Assembly (NCBI GenBank): GCA_013043965.1
Contig: JABEVF010000119.1
Span: 1 to 35,741 of the forward strand
DNA from: Gallionella sp.
GTDB taxonomy: Bacteria; Pseudomonadota; Gammaproteobacteria; Burkholderiales; Gallionellaceae
Direction: 5' to 3'
Length of the DNA: 35,741 nt
Positions 25,850-35,741 of this stretch are shown in pieces. Every line of letters begins with the position of its first letter. The stretch's first letter is position 1. The position numbers were made by a program, and so were the translations under genes. The notes beneath the pieces are model-generated. The model was not told where the DNA came from, searched no databases, and saw only the letters and a list, made by a program, of their open reading frames with translations.

Positions 25850-26275
25850 TTAATGGGCCGCCAGACAGCCCAGATAGACCGTTGCATCCGGTTCTGTGTG
25901 TTGGCGTTGCGCCTGCCAGATCATCTCGCTCAGGCATTCCATCATCTGGTGCTGCGCGTCATGCTCGGATTCGAGTTTGCGCGTGAGGCGCACGAAATGC
26001 GCGCGTATGCCCGGCGGTTGATCGATGGATATCTGTTCTTCTATGGTCAGGTGCATCATCAGGTGCAGGAAGGGATTGGTCGCTCCGTGCTCGGGCGCGT
26101 AGTCTTGTGCGAGATGGCGTTCCGGTTGCGCCAACAAGCCGTGATATTCGGGATGTTTCTCGATGAGCTGCGCGGTCAGGTCTTCCAGCGGCGTGAGCAG
26201 TTCGCCATCTGTGCGCTTGCGCCAGGTCTCGAATAAAAATTGCCGCGCCTCGTCGCGGGTGGGGTTGAATAGCAT
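25850..26275 (-). CDS. DUF1841 family protein
   Basis: About 141 residues, cytoplasmic, mostly helical and rich in histidine (HLTIEEQIS, HFVRLTRKLESEHDAQHQM). It matches the DUF1841 pattern, starting MLFNPTRDEARQFLFETW, common in beta- and gammaproteobacteria, of unknown function. The start is ATG 26275, with GGAG five bases upstream; an in-frame TTG at 26278 is too close to that site. It follows nth by 57 nt on the minus strand, separated by an inverted repeat. Confidence 0.85.
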   Translation of the reverse strand: MLFNPTRDEARQFLFETWRKRTDGELLTPLEDLTAQLIEKHPEYHGLLAQPERHLAQDYAPEHGATNPFLHLMMHLTIEEQISIDQPPGIRAHFVRLTRKLESEHDAQHQMMECLSEMIWQAQRQHTEPDATVYLGCLAAH

Positions 26276-26302
26276 CAATGCTCCAAATCGTTAAGTTTAG
26301 TT

Positions 26303-26340
26303 GCGGGTAGCAAAATCTGTGCACTGCCTTTGCTACCCGC
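26303..26340. repeat. Inverted repeat with tandem AGCGGGTAGC units at the 3' end of nth
   Basis: Exact 12-nt arms GCGGGTAGCAAA (26303-26314) and TTTGCTACCCGC (26329-26340) around a 14-nt loop; a further AGCGGGTAGC unit lies within nth (to 26352), so the last residues of Nth (RVARSG) are encoded by the repeat. No T run follows, so termination would be weak. Confidence 0.75.
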
Positions 26341-26980
26341 TACGAGCTACCCGCTCTTTGGATTTGTATTCGCACAAGTCCGCAATGATGCACTCGCCGC
26401 ATTTCGGTTTGCGCGCCTGGCAGACGTAGCGCCCGTGCAGAATGAGCCAGTGGTGCGCGTCACGCATGAACTCCGCCGGTATGACCTTGAGCAATTTCTG
26501 CTCGACAGCCAGCACGGTCTTGCCGGGTGCGAGATTGATGCGATTGGCGAGGCGGAAGATATGCGTGTCGACCGCGATGGTGGGCTGGCCGAAGGCGGTG
26601 TTGAGTATCACGTTCGCCGTCTTGCGACCCACGCCGGGCAAGGCTTCCAGCTCTTCTCGGGTTTGTGGCACCGACCCGCCATGGTGTTGCAGAAGTAGGC
26701 GGCAGGTCTGGATGACATGGCGGGCTTTGGTCTTGTACAGGCCGATGCGCTGGATGTGCTCGCGCAGTTTCTCTTCGCCCAGGTCGACCAGAGCCTGCGG
26801 CGTGTTCGCCACCGGGAAAAGTTGCCGCGTGGCGAGATTGACGCTGATGTCGGTGGCTTGGGCGGAGAGCATCACCGCGACCAGCAATTCAAAAGGCGTG
26901 TGGTATTCCAGTTCGGTGGTGGGATGCGGATTGGCGGTTCGCAGGCGTTCAAAGATCACGCGTCGCTTGGCCGCATTCAT
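26333..26980 (-). CDS. nth: Endonuclease III (DNA glycosylase/AP lyase)
   Basis: Removes oxidised pyrimidines from DNA and nicks the abasic site. 215 residues. Helix-hairpin-helix LPGVGRKTAN with catalytic K120 and D138 in VDTHIFR, and the 4Fe-4S cysteines C187, C194, C197 and C203, all at E. coli Nth positions. The start is 1 nt after the rnfE stop, so it is the last gene of the rnf transcript, as in E. coli rsx-nth. The C-terminal tail overlaps a repeat. Confidence 0.97.
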   Translation of the reverse strand: MNAAKRRVIFERLRTANPHPTTELEYHTPFELLVAVMLSAQATDISVNLATRQLFPVANTPQALVDLGEEKLREHIQRIGLYKTKARHVIQTCRLLLQHHGGSVPQTREELEALPGVGRKTANVILNTAFGQPTIAVDTHIFRLANRINLAPGKTVLAVEQKLLKVIPAEFMRDAHHWLILHGRYVCQARKPKCGECIIADLCEYKSKERVARSG

Positions 26981-26981
26981 G

Positions 26982-27668
26982 CTAGGCGGCTGCAGCGATC
27001 GGGGTGGCCTTATTGCCTTCGTTCGCGGCCGCGCGCAGGCTCATGTGATTCTTCAGCGCGATCAGCAAGCCCAGCGTGATGAACGCGCCGGGAGGCAGGA
27101 TCGCCAGCAGGAAGCCGTGGTAATCGGGCACGACGGTGATCACCATAGACTTGGTTGCGCCGAACATCTCGAACATGTCTATGCCGGACAGCAGTGTGCC
27201 GTGACCGAACAGTTCGCGCAGCCCGCCCAATACCGCCAGCACCGCGGTCAGCCCCAGCCCCATCGCCAAGCCGTCCACGGCCGATTGCAACGGCGGCTGT
27301 TTGGAGGCGAAGGCTTCGATACGCGCAAGCACGATACAGTTGGTCACGATCAGCGGGATGAAAATGCCCAGCACCAGATACAGCGCGTGGATATAGGCGT
27401 TCATGGCGAACTGGATCACCGTGACCAGCACCGCGATGATCAGGATGAACACCGGGATGCGCGCCTCGTTCGGCACGGCCTGGCGTATCGGTGATATCGC
27501 CGCGCCCGACAGCGACATCACGACGGCGGTGGCTAGCCCCAGGCTGACCCCGTTCACCACCGAGCTGCTCACCGCGAGTATCGGGCACATGCCCAGCAGT
27601 TGCACCACGCCGGTGTTCTGTTTCCACAGGCCGTTATAAAAAATGTCTTTCATTTCTTGCGAGGTCAT
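26982..27668 (-). CDS. rnfE: Rnf complex membrane subunit E
   Basis: About 228 residues with six membrane helices, homologous to RnfA; together they form the core ion channel of the Rnf complex. Motifs: NGLWKQNTGVVQLLGMCPILAVS and LGIFIPLIVTNCIVLARIEAFA, the cysteines in GMCP and TNC being the 2Fe-2S ligands shared with RnfA. The start ATG 27668 has GGAAG upstream; the long open extension to 27857 lies in rnfG and is not used. Ends one base before nth. Confidence 0.94.
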   Translation of the reverse strand: MTSQEMKDIFYNGLWKQNTGVVQLLGMCPILAVSSSVVNGVSLGLATAVVMSLSGAAISPIRQAVPNEARIPVFILIIAVLVTVIQFAMNAYIHALYLVLGIFIPLIVTNCIVLARIEAFASKQPPLQSAVDGLAMGLGLTAVLAVLGGLRELFGHGTLLSGIDMFEMFGATKSMVITVVPDYHGFLLAILPPGAFITLGLLIALKNHMSLRAAANEGNKATPIAAAA

Positions 27669-27681
27669 TTTGTGTCTTCCT

Positions 27682-28362
27682 TCACTTTTTCCGGTCCCCC
27701 GACCCATTCCCCGGCAAGGAGAGGTCGGGAGGGTTTGGGTTTTGCGCGAACAAGGTGTCGCGATGCAGCGCGAAATATTGCAGTGCTTTGTGCACCGCCT
27801 TGACCACGGCACGCGGGGTGATGGTCGCACCCGCCATGTAGTCGAATTGTCCGCCATCTTTTTTCACTTGCCAATCGGCATCGCGCTGCGGGACCAGCGA
27901 TTTTCCGTCAAAGCCGGTGATCCACGCGCTTTTGGCGATGTCGATATAGTCGCCCAGACCCGGCGTTTCCTTGTGTTCGACCACTCGCACACCGCCCAGG
28001 CTGCCGTCCGCCCGGATGGCGATGATGAGGCTGATGCGGCCGCTGTAACCATCGGGTGCGACGGCTTCCAGCACCACGCCCACCGGTTGGCCGTGCAAGC
28101 GCGCCCGATATGCCGTGCTGCTGAGGGTCGTGCCCAGCAGCACATCCGGCGCGAGGCGTTGTGTGTCTGCCACGATGTCGTTGTCGAAGCTGTTCGATGG
28201 GATCAGCTGCGAGATGAGCTTGAGTTTCTCTGCCTGTTCGCTTTGCGCGATCCTGTCGTGCGTCTGAAAATAGGTGACCGCCAGCAGGAACGTGCCGATC
28301 ACCGTGAAGAACAGCACGTTCATCGCGGTGTGCAGGGAAGCCTGGAACAGCGTGCGCCTCAC
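27682..28362 (-). CDS. rnfG: Rnf complex FMN-binding subunit G
   Basis: 226 residues, one N-terminal membrane helix (VLFFTVIGTFLLAVTYF) and a periplasmic FMN-binding domain with the covalent flavin motif GATIT (178-182). Passes electrons between RnfD and the periplasmic side of the complex. The start is GTG 28362, overlapping the rnfD stop as GTGA, with AAGGAG about eight bases upstream. The longer open frame to 28605 is a shadow in rnfD. The tail ends in a glycine/lysine stretch just before rnfE. Confidence 0.92.
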   Translation of the reverse strand: MRRTLFQASLHTAMNVLFFTVIGTFLLAVTYFQTHDRIAQSEQAEKLKLISQLIPSNSFDNDIVADTQRLAPDVLLGTTLSSTAYRARLHGQPVGVVLEAVAPDGYSGRISLIIAIRADGSLGGVRVVEHKETPGLGDYIDIAKSAWITGFDGKSLVPQRDADWQVKKDGGQFDYMAGATITPRAVVKAVHKALQYFALHRDTLFAQNPNPPDLSLPGNGSGDRKK

Positions 28363-29390
28363 GACTGTTTCTCCTTCTTGCCGAATACCTTGGGTTGCGT
28401 GTAGGCATCGATGAGCGGCACGCAGATGTTCATCAGCAGGGTGGCGAACGCGATGCCGTCGGGGAACGCGCCGTACACGCGGATCAAATAAGTGAGCAGA
28501 CCCGCACCCGCCGCGAAGATGAGTTTGCCTTTGCGCGTGGTGGGACTGGTGATCGGGTCGGTCAGAATGAAGAACGCGCCCAGCATCGCCGCGCCGGAGA
28601 ACCAATGGAATACAGGCGCGACGTAATGCGTCGGATCGACCATATGGAAGATGCCCGCGATCAGAAACAGCGTGCCCAGGAACGCGACCGGCAAATGCCA
28701 GGAAATGATGCGCGCCGCCAGCAGATACAGCCCGCCGATGAGGAAACCCAGCGCGATCATTTCGCTGCCGTGCCCAGCCAGGTGGCCAAAGATCGGCTGG
28801 GTGAGGATTTCATTCGCCGGAAGCGCCAGATGCAACTGCGTCTTGAGCGTGTCCAGCGGCGTGGCCATCGTGACGGCATCGAGCGTGAGACCGTCGGGCA
28901 ACATGCCGGAGAAGATGTATTGCCATTGCTGGCCGAAACCCAGCTCCGCCCCCATGCCCTGCGGCGTGATCCAGTGCGTCATCTGCACCGGAAAAGAAAC
29001 GATCAGCACGGCATAACCGACCATCGCCGGATTGAACGGGTTGTTGCCGAACCCTCCGTACAGATGTTTGGCGATGGCGATACAGAACGCCGTGCCCACG
29101 ACGATCAGCCACCACGGTGCCAGCGGTGGGATGGACAGCGCGAGCAGCCAGGCGGTGAGCAGCGCGCTGTTGTCTTTGAGGAAAGGCGCGATGGGGCGCT
29201 TGCGCAATTTCAGCATCGCCGCTTCGGTGGCGAGCGCGGTGAGGCTGGCGAGCGTGATGGACACCAGTATCGCCGGGCCGAAATACCACACGTACAAGGC
29301 GATGCCGGGTATCAGGGCGAGTATCACCTTGAGCATGATGGCCGACACGCTGTCCGGCTTGCTTATAAAGGGCGAAAAAAATGCGGACAT
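28359..29390 (-). CDS. rnfD: Rnf complex membrane subunit D
   Basis: 343 residues, about ten membrane helices. It carries the covalent FMN site TMAT (174-177) in DGLTLDAVTMATPLD, and the conserved YGGFGNNPFNPAMVGYA block of RnfD/NqrB. It acts with RnfG in moving electrons coupled to ion pumping. Starts 6 nt after the rnfC stop; rnfG starts in its stop codon. Confidence 0.95.
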   Translation of the reverse strand: MSAFFSPFISKPDSVSAIMLKVILALIPGIALYVWYFGPAILVSITLASLTALATEAAMLKLRKRPIAPFLKDNSALLTAWLLALSIPPLAPWWLIVVGTAFCIAIAKHLYGGFGNNPFNPAMVGYAVLIVSFPVQMTHWITPQGMGAELGFGQQWQYIFSGMLPDGLTLDAVTMATPLDTLKTQLHLALPANEILTQPIFGHLAGHGSEMIALGFLIGGLYLLAARIISWHLPVAFLGTLFLIAGIFHMVDPTHYVAPVFHWFSGAAMLGAFFILTDPITSPTTRKGKLIFAAGAGLLTYLIRVYGAFPDGIAFATLLMNICVPLIDAYTQPKVFGKKEKQS

Positions 29391-29396
29391 ATAGTG

Positions 29397-31073
29397 TTAT
29401 TCCCTGGGAGGTTCGGCTTCGGATTTGGCCAGCTCGTGGATGCGCGCCCGGCGCGCCTCGATGTCGGCGATCTCTGCCATCTGCTGTGGCGTGAGTTGTT
29501 CGGTGTTCTTCGGTTTGATGGCCGCGGCCTGCTGTTTGGCGTGTTCTATGGCCGCCTGTATTTTGGCCTGTTTCTCGTCTATCGGCGCGCTGGCCGGTGT
29601 TTCGGTTGGCGCCGCGCTGATTTTGGCAGCCTCCTGCTTGGCGGCGAGAGCGGCTTGTTCCTTGGCGGCAAGCTTTTCGGCTTTTTCCCGCTTCTCACGC
29701 TCGATGCGATGTTCGCGGAATTCGAAGCGCTCGCGCGCCGCATCGGAGGCGTTCTTTTCGCTTTCTCGCGCCCATATCTCGCTCTTGGCGAATCGGTAAT
29801 ACTGGACCAGCGGAATGTGGCTGGGGCAGACATAGCTGCACGCGCCGCATTCGATGCAGTCGAACAGGCTGAACTCCTGCGCCTTGCCGAACTCGCGCGC
29901 CTTGGCGAACCAATACAGATCCTGCGGTTGCAGTTCGGCGGGGCACACTTCCGCGCAGCGGGTGCAACGTATGCACGGCATCGCGGGCGGCGCGGGCGGA
30001 AACAGCTTGGGCGAAGACGCGATGATGCAGTTGGCCGCTTTGACGATGGATACGCTGGCGGCAGGCAAGGGCAAGCCCATCATCGGTCCGCCCATGATGT
30101 AGCTGTCGGTGTCCGGCAACACGCCGGCATACGCGACGACATCGCTCACCGGTGTGCCGATCAGCACTTCAAGATTCTGTGCGTCGGACACATTGCCGGT
30201 GACGGTGACGATGCGCGACACCAGCGGTTCACCGAATTGCACGGCGCGATAGATGCTCTGCGCGGTCGCCACATTGAAGCATTGCACGCCTTTTTCGGTG
30301 GAGCGCACTCCCGCCGCGACTTCGATGCCGGTCAGCACGCGTATCAATTGTTTCGCGCCGCCGCCGGGGTATAGCGTGGGTACGGCGATGACCTGGATGT
30401 TGTCGCTGCTGGTTTGCGCGGCGACCTGCATCGCGGCGATGGCTTCGGGTTTGTTGTCTTCGATGCCGACCAGTATCGTATCGGCCCCCAGTACCCAGCG
30501 CATAATCTCCGCGCCTCTGATGATCTCATCGGCGCGTTCGCGCATCAGCATGTCGTCGCAGGTGATGTAGGGTTCGCATTCCGCTCCGTTGAGGATCAGC
30601 GTGTCGATCTTGTGTGTGCCGGGACGCAGTTTCAGATCGCTGGGGAACACCGCGCCACCCAGGCCCACCACCCCCGCGAGTCGCAACATCTGGCGCACAT
30701 CGGCATGCGTGGCTACGCGAAAATCTATGCCGGAGTGGGCTATCCACTCGTCCTTGCCGTCGGGTACCAGCGTGGCGCACAAGTCGGGCAGTCCGGAGGC
30801 ATGCGCCACGACCTGCATGCCGATCTCCGTGATCGTGCCAGAAGTGCTGGCGTGTACTGCACTGGATATGCCGTCTTCGGGCAGGCCGATGATTTGGCCC
30901 TTCAATACATGGTCGCCCGCTCGCACCTGCGGTTTGGCGATGTTGCCGACGTGTTGGTGAAAAGGGATCACCAGTTTTTTGGGCAGCGGCATCTGCGCGA
31001 TGGGCGTGCGCGTGGACTCGGCCTTGTGAGTGGGCGGATGTACTCCGCCGTGAAATTTGAAGAGCGTAGTCAT
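29397..31073 (-). CDS. rnfC: Rnf complex subunit C (Fe-S, NADH/FMN-binding)
   Basis: 558 residues. Cytoplasmic subunit receiving electrons from NADH or reduced ferredoxin. [13 protein letters not shown] is the nucleotide-binding region, [13 protein letters not shown] follows, and two 4Fe-4S motifs [12 protein letters not shown] and [12 protein letters not shown] lie near residues 370-420. The C-terminal 130 residues are a lysine/alanine/glutamate-rich helical tail, as in gammaproteobacterial RsxC. The start ATG 31073 overlaps the rnfB stop as ATGA; the frame extends to 31115 within rnfB. Confidence 0.95.
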   Translation of the reverse strand: MTTLFKFHGGVHPPTHKAESTRTPIAQMPLPKKLVIPFHQHVGNIAKPQVRAGDHVLKGQIIGLPEDGISSAVHASTSGTITEIGMQVVAHASGLPDLCATLVPDGKDEWIAHSGIDFRVATHADVRQMLRLAGVVGLGGAVFPSDLKLRPGTHKIDTLILNGAECEPYITCDDMLMRERADEIIRGAEIMRWVLGADTILVGIEDNKPEAIAAMQVAAQTSSDNIQVIAVPTLYPGGGAKQLIRVLTGIEVAAGVRSTEKGVQCFNVATAQSIYRAVQFGEPLVSRIVTVTGNVSDAQNLEVLIGTPVSDVVAYAGVLPDTDSYIMGGPMMGLPLPAASVSIVKAANCIIASSPKLFPPAPPAMPCIRCTRCAEVCPAELQPQDLYWFAKAREFGKAQEFSLFDCIECGACSYVCPSHIPLVQYYRFAKSEIWARESEKNASDAARERFEFREHRIEREKREKAEKLAAKEQAALAAKQEAAKISAAPTETPASAPIDEKQAKIQAAIEHAKQQAAAIKPKNTEQLTPQQMAEIADIEARRARIHELAKSEAEPPRE

Positions 31074-31621
31074 TGCGCGGGAGTCAGGGCGTAGATCGGG
31101 TATTTCCATTTCCAATTAGTGATTTTTTCCTGGATGACGATCATGCTGATGCAATCCACCGGGCAGGGTGCGACGCACAGCTCGCAACCCGTGCATTCGC
31201 CGGTGACGACGGTGTGCATCTGCTTGGCCGCACCGACGATGGCATCCACCGGGCAGGCCTGGATGCACAGTGTGCAGCCTATGCAGGTGTTCTCGTCGAT
31301 GAGCGCGACCGATTTGGGTTTGGGCGCGTTGGTGTCACCGCCAAAGGGGATGAATTCCTTGTTGAGCAGCTCGGCGAGTTTGCGTATGCCTTCCTCGCCG
31401 CCGGGCGGACAGCGGTTGATGTCCGCTTCATCTGCGGCAAGCGCGGTCGCATAAGGCTTGCAACCCGGATAGCCGCATTGCCCGCATTGCGTCTGGGGCA
31501 GGATCGCGTCGATTTTATCGACCAGCGGATTGCCCTCGACGCGGAATTTTATCGCGGCATAACCCAACACCGCGCCCAGCAAGACGGCGATGCCGGACAT
31601 GACCAACAAGGCGTTCAGCAT
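31070..31621 (-). CDS. rnfB: Rnf complex ferredoxin subunit B
   Basis: 183 residues. An N-terminal membrane helix ([18 protein letters not shown]), a 4Fe-4S domain (CGQCGYPGC with a fourth cysteine at INRCPPGG), and two ferredoxin clusters ([12 protein letters not shown] and [12 protein letters not shown]). This is the compact proteobacterial form. It transfers electrons within the Rnf complex and in E. coli helps to keep SoxR reduced. The stop overlaps the rnfC start. Confidence 0.96.
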   Translation of the reverse strand: MLNALLVMSGIAVLLGAVLGYAAIKFRVEGNPLVDKIDAILPQTQCGQCGYPGCKPYATALAADEADINRCPPGGEEGIRKLAELLNKEFIPFGGDTNAPKPKSVALIDENTCIGCTLCIQACPVDAIVGAAKQMHTVVTGECTGCELCVAPCPVDCISMIVIQEKITNWKWKYPIYALTPAQ

Positions 31622-31631
31622 GGATAAGTCT

Positions 31632-32219
31632 TCATGGCTTGACCAGCCCCGCGAAGCCCATGAAAGCCAGGCTCATCAAGCCTGCGGTGACCATCGCGAT
31701 GGCCGAGCCTTTGAATATGCCAGGTACATCAGCGCCTTCCAGACGTTCGCGTATGCCTGCAAACAACACCATCACCAGCGTAAAGCCCAGCGCGTTGCCG
31801 AAGCCGAACCACAGGGCCTTTAGCAGGTTGTAATGCAGCTCGTTCTGCACGATCAGCAGCGGCACACCCAGCACCGCGCAGTTGGTGGTGATCAGCGGCA
31901 GATAGATACCCAGCACCTGATACAGGGCGGGGCTGGCTTTCTTGATATACATCTCGGTGAATTGCACGATGCCCGCGATGACCACGATAAAGGACAGAGT
32001 GGACAAATAAGTCAGGTCGTAAGGCGCGAGCAGATAATGGTCGATCAGATAACTCGCGCCCGAGGCCAGTGTCAGCACGAATGCCGTCGCCGCGCCCATA
32101 CCGATGGCGGCTTCGAGTTTCTTCGACACGCCCATGAACGGGCATAGGCCGAGAATTTTGACCAGTACGATGTTGTTCACCAACACCGCGCCGATCAGGA
32201 TCATGAGATATTCGGACAT
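31632..32219 (-). CDS. rnfA: Rnf complex membrane subunit A
   Basis: 195 residues, six membrane helices, RnfE paralogue. [33 protein letters not shown] is the standard start, and [15 protein letters not shown] the second half-site; the LCP and TNC cysteines ligate the 2Fe-2S cluster with RnfE. ATG 32219 or the adjacent ATG 32222 is the start (GAGG upstream); the open frame to 32609 is in the oxyR region. First gene of rnfABCDGE-nth; promoter called separately. Confidence 0.95.
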   Translation of the reverse strand: MSEYLMILIGAVLVNNIVLVKILGLCPFMGVSKKLEAAIGMGAATAFVLTLASGASYLIDHYLLAPYDLTYLSTLSFIVVIAGIVQFTEMYIKKASPALYQVLGIYLPLITTNCAVLGVPLLIVQNELHYNLLKALWFGFGNALGFTLVMVLFAGIRERLEGADVPGIFKGSAIAMVTAGLMSLAFMGFAGLVKP

Positions 32220-32246
32220 CATAACGCCTCGGCAAAATAGGCGCGG

Positions 32247-32275
32247 ATTATCTCCTGATTCATATTCCACTTCAA
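32247..32275 (-). promoter_or_regulatory. Sigma-70-type promoter of the rnf operon
   Basis: TTGAAG (32275-32270), spacer of 17, GATAAT (32252-32247) on the minus strand, giving a predicted start near 32240 and a leader of about 20 nt before rnfA. No operator palindrome is evident beside it. Confidence 0.65.
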
Positions 32276-32326
32276 TGATTGCATAGTCATATTGATATAA
32301 CCAAAAGTTGGCATTAGCAAACAGGG

Positions 32327-33229
32327 TTAAGGCGCGATCCGCTCGACCCCTTTGGGTAAATGGTCGCGCAACGCGTCGCCCAGCCGTGTGAAGGTCTCCG
32401 GCAGCGGCGCGCGTTTGCGCCACACCAGCGCGATCCGTCGGTGTGGCGCATGGGATTTGAAAGGCACGATCTTGACGTTTGCCTGTTTGCTTCCGGTTTG
32501 TGTGGCCAATGACGGCAACAGGGTAATGCCTATTCCCATGCCCACCATCTGGCGCAAGGTCTCCAAGCTGGTGGCGCGCACTTCCTCCAGTTGCCGTTGT
32601 GCGCCGCATACCACCAAAGCCTGATCCCGCAAGCAGTGGCCCTCCTCCAGCAGCAGTAAGGTGTCGTGTTGCAGTTCTGACAGCTTGAGATGGGCGCGTG
32701 GCGCTAGGGCATGCTGCGCCGGGAGCGCGGCCAGGAACGGCTCATCGAACAGCGGCAAAGTATCGAGCTGATCGTCTGCCACAGGCAGTGCCAGCAGCGC
32801 GGCATCGAGTTGCCCGTTGGCGAGATCGCTGAGGATCTGCGAGGTCATTTGTTCGCGCAGCAACAAACGCAACTGCGGGAAGCTTTTGTGCGCCACCGCA
32901 AGCGCGTGCGGCAAATAGTAAGGCCCCAGCGTGGGGATGATGCCCAGGCGCACGGTGCGCGCCATCGGTTCATGGGCATGGCGCGCCATATCCTGGATGT
33001 GCGCGGTTTCCGCCATGATGAGCCGCGCCGAGGCGATGACCGCAGCGCCCATCGCGGTCGGCGCGACCGGGTTGAGGCTGCGGTCGAACAGGCTCGCGCC
33101 CAAAGAATCTTCCAGTTTTTTTAACTGGGTCGAGAGTGTCGATTGGCTGATGAAACACGCCGTTGCCGCTTTGCCGAAGTGACCGTGATCGGCGAGTGCA
33201 ACCAGATAACGCAATTCCTGCAATGTCAT
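32327..33229 (-). CDS. oxyR: OxyR, peroxide-sensing LysR-type regulator
   Basis: 300 residues. N-terminal LysR helix-turn-helix ([22 protein letters not shown]) and a regulatory domain whose redox cysteines sit at C199 (EEGHCLRDQ) and C208 (VVCG), identical in number and context to E. coli OxyR. Peroxide forms the C199-C208 disulphide and switches on catalase and other genes. The start ATG 33229 has AAGGAA upstream. It is divergent from a catalase remnant and katG, its expected targets, and lies upstream of the rnf operon on the same strand (107-nt gap). Confidence 0.95.
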   Translation of the reverse strand: MTLQELRYLVALADHGHFGKAATACFISQSTLSTQLKKLEDSLGASLFDRSLNPVAPTAMGAAVIASARLIMAETAHIQDMARHAHEPMARTVRLGIIPTLGPYYLPHALAVAHKSFPQLRLLLREQMTSQILSDLANGQLDAALLALPVADDQLDTLPLFDEPFLAALPAQHALAPRAHLKLSELQHDTLLLLEEGHCLRDQALVVCGAQRQLEEVRATSLETLRQMVGMGIGITLLPSLATQTGSKQANVKIVPFKSHAPHRRIALVWRKRAPLPETFTRLGDALRDHLPKGVERIAP

Positions 33230-33256
33230 CGCTATTCCTTTCTTTTGATTGACTGC

Positions 33257-33311
33257 ATAGATCGAATCATACCAAACAATCAATTGGATAAATCACAAGG
33301 TTGCGTCTAAA
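33257..33311 (+). promoter_or_regulatory. Candidate OxyR site and promoter of the catalase remnant
   Basis: ATAG-N7 phased tetranucleotides (33257-33293) partly follow the OxyR pattern, roughly 9 of 16 positions by my alignment. TTGGAT (33284-33289), spacer 16, and TCTAAA (33306-33311) form a plausible promoter overlapping the last quarter of the site, where OxyR activation sites usually lie. Degenerate; moderate to low certainty. Confidence 0.4.
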
Positions 33312-33358
33312 TTGCGTCCGTGGATAAGGAACCACGCAACCCAACACAGGAGAACATC

Positions 33359-33550
33359 ATGAGCAAATGCCCCGTAATGACCGCCGCTGCAGGAGATGTA
33401 ACAGGTGGCAGCCAGAGCCGTCTGACCGCCGACCCGCGCGGCCCGTTGCTGATGGCCGATTATCAGTTGATGGGAAAGATGGCGCTCTTCAACTACGAGC
33501 GCGTGGTACACGCCAAGGGCGTGGGCACTTAACACATATTCACGGTGTCC
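33359..33550 (+). pseudogene. Truncated monofunctional haem catalase (KatA-type) remnant
   Basis: ATG 33359 with AGGAG six bases upstream opens a 57-residue frame that matches the N-terminus of clade III catalases: MSKCPVMTAAAG, LTADPRGPLLM, a LFN...ERVVHAKG block and then VGT before TAA (33530). After the stop, in the same frame, HIFTVS looks like the next catalase strand (usually FTVT). The normal NRERIPERVVH is shortened to NYERVVH, about four codons lost. The remaining 400-plus catalase residues are absent; katG starts 93 nt later. So expression signals survive but no active catalase can be made. It could persist as a small leader peptide. Confidence 0.8.
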
Positions 33551-33571
33551 CGCGTATCATAAGGCCGGTAA

Positions 33572-35741
<2,170 letters not shown>

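Noticed and set aside
28395-30374. 659-codon open frame on the plus strand
   Set aside because: It lies wholly opposite rnfD and rnfC, which are unmistakable. Its arginine/glutamine/histidine-rich translation is typical of an antisense shadow in GC-rich DNA.

Overview
The window reads as ordinary chromosome of a betaproteobacterium, probably a Nitrosomonadales/Gallionellaceae-type organism. That placement is my inference from gene order (dacA-dat-ybeD-lipB-lipA, argB-HAD-slmA-aroG, rnfABCDGE-nth), a RegB/RegA-type redox two-component system, a PilY1 pilus protein and several small proteins typical of the group. No rRNA, tRNA, CRISPR array, prophage or complete insertion sequence was found.

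Layout from left to right. 97-3735: a PilY1-like type IV pilus tip protein. 3844-5542: a DUF4124 protein and a bestrophin-like channel, both on the minus strand. 5543-6920: a gene-poor stretch with a perfect 43-nt palindrome and a diverged repeat flanking a small outer-membrane barrel protein. 6921-10848: two convergent c-di-GMP enzymes (Cache-HAMP-GGDEF and MASE-like-PAS-GGDEF-EAL). 11071-14301: a DUF4156 lipoprotein, a shared bidirectional terminator, then a TonB-like protein and an RNase II-family exonuclease on the minus strand. 14417-19156: a c-type cytochrome behind an FNR-type promoter, the lipoate operon (dat, ybeD, lipB, lipA) and a dacA-type carboxypeptidase. 19354-22282: a stand-alone CZB zinc-sensor protein, the RegA/RegB-type pair, and a divergent periplasmic copper chaperone sharing a 25-nt palindrome with regB. 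22421-25833: argB, a HAD nucleotidase, slmA and aroG. 25850-32219: a DUF1841 gene, nth and the complete rnf operon. 32327-35731: oxyR, the remnant of a monofunctional catalase, and a katG whose C-terminus has been replaced at the right edge.

Themes. (1) Redox and electron transfer recur: the Rnf complex, Nth (an Fe-S protein), the FNR-box cytochrome, the quinone/cysteine sensing RegB homologue and the peroxide regulon. (2) At least three conserved housekeeping proteins (LipB, the RegB-like kinase, SlmA) seem to carry in-frame peptide segments from short inserted DNA repeats; the LipB case is clearest, since an inverted-repeat element supplies its start codon and about 55 N-terminal residues. 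(3) The peroxide locus is decaying: the catalase downstream of oxyR is a fragment with intact expression signals, and katG ends in a foreign tail with the look of an IS end. I see no wholly new defence or biosynthetic system here; the unusual signal lies in repeat-driven protein remodelling and in the regulatory palindromes.
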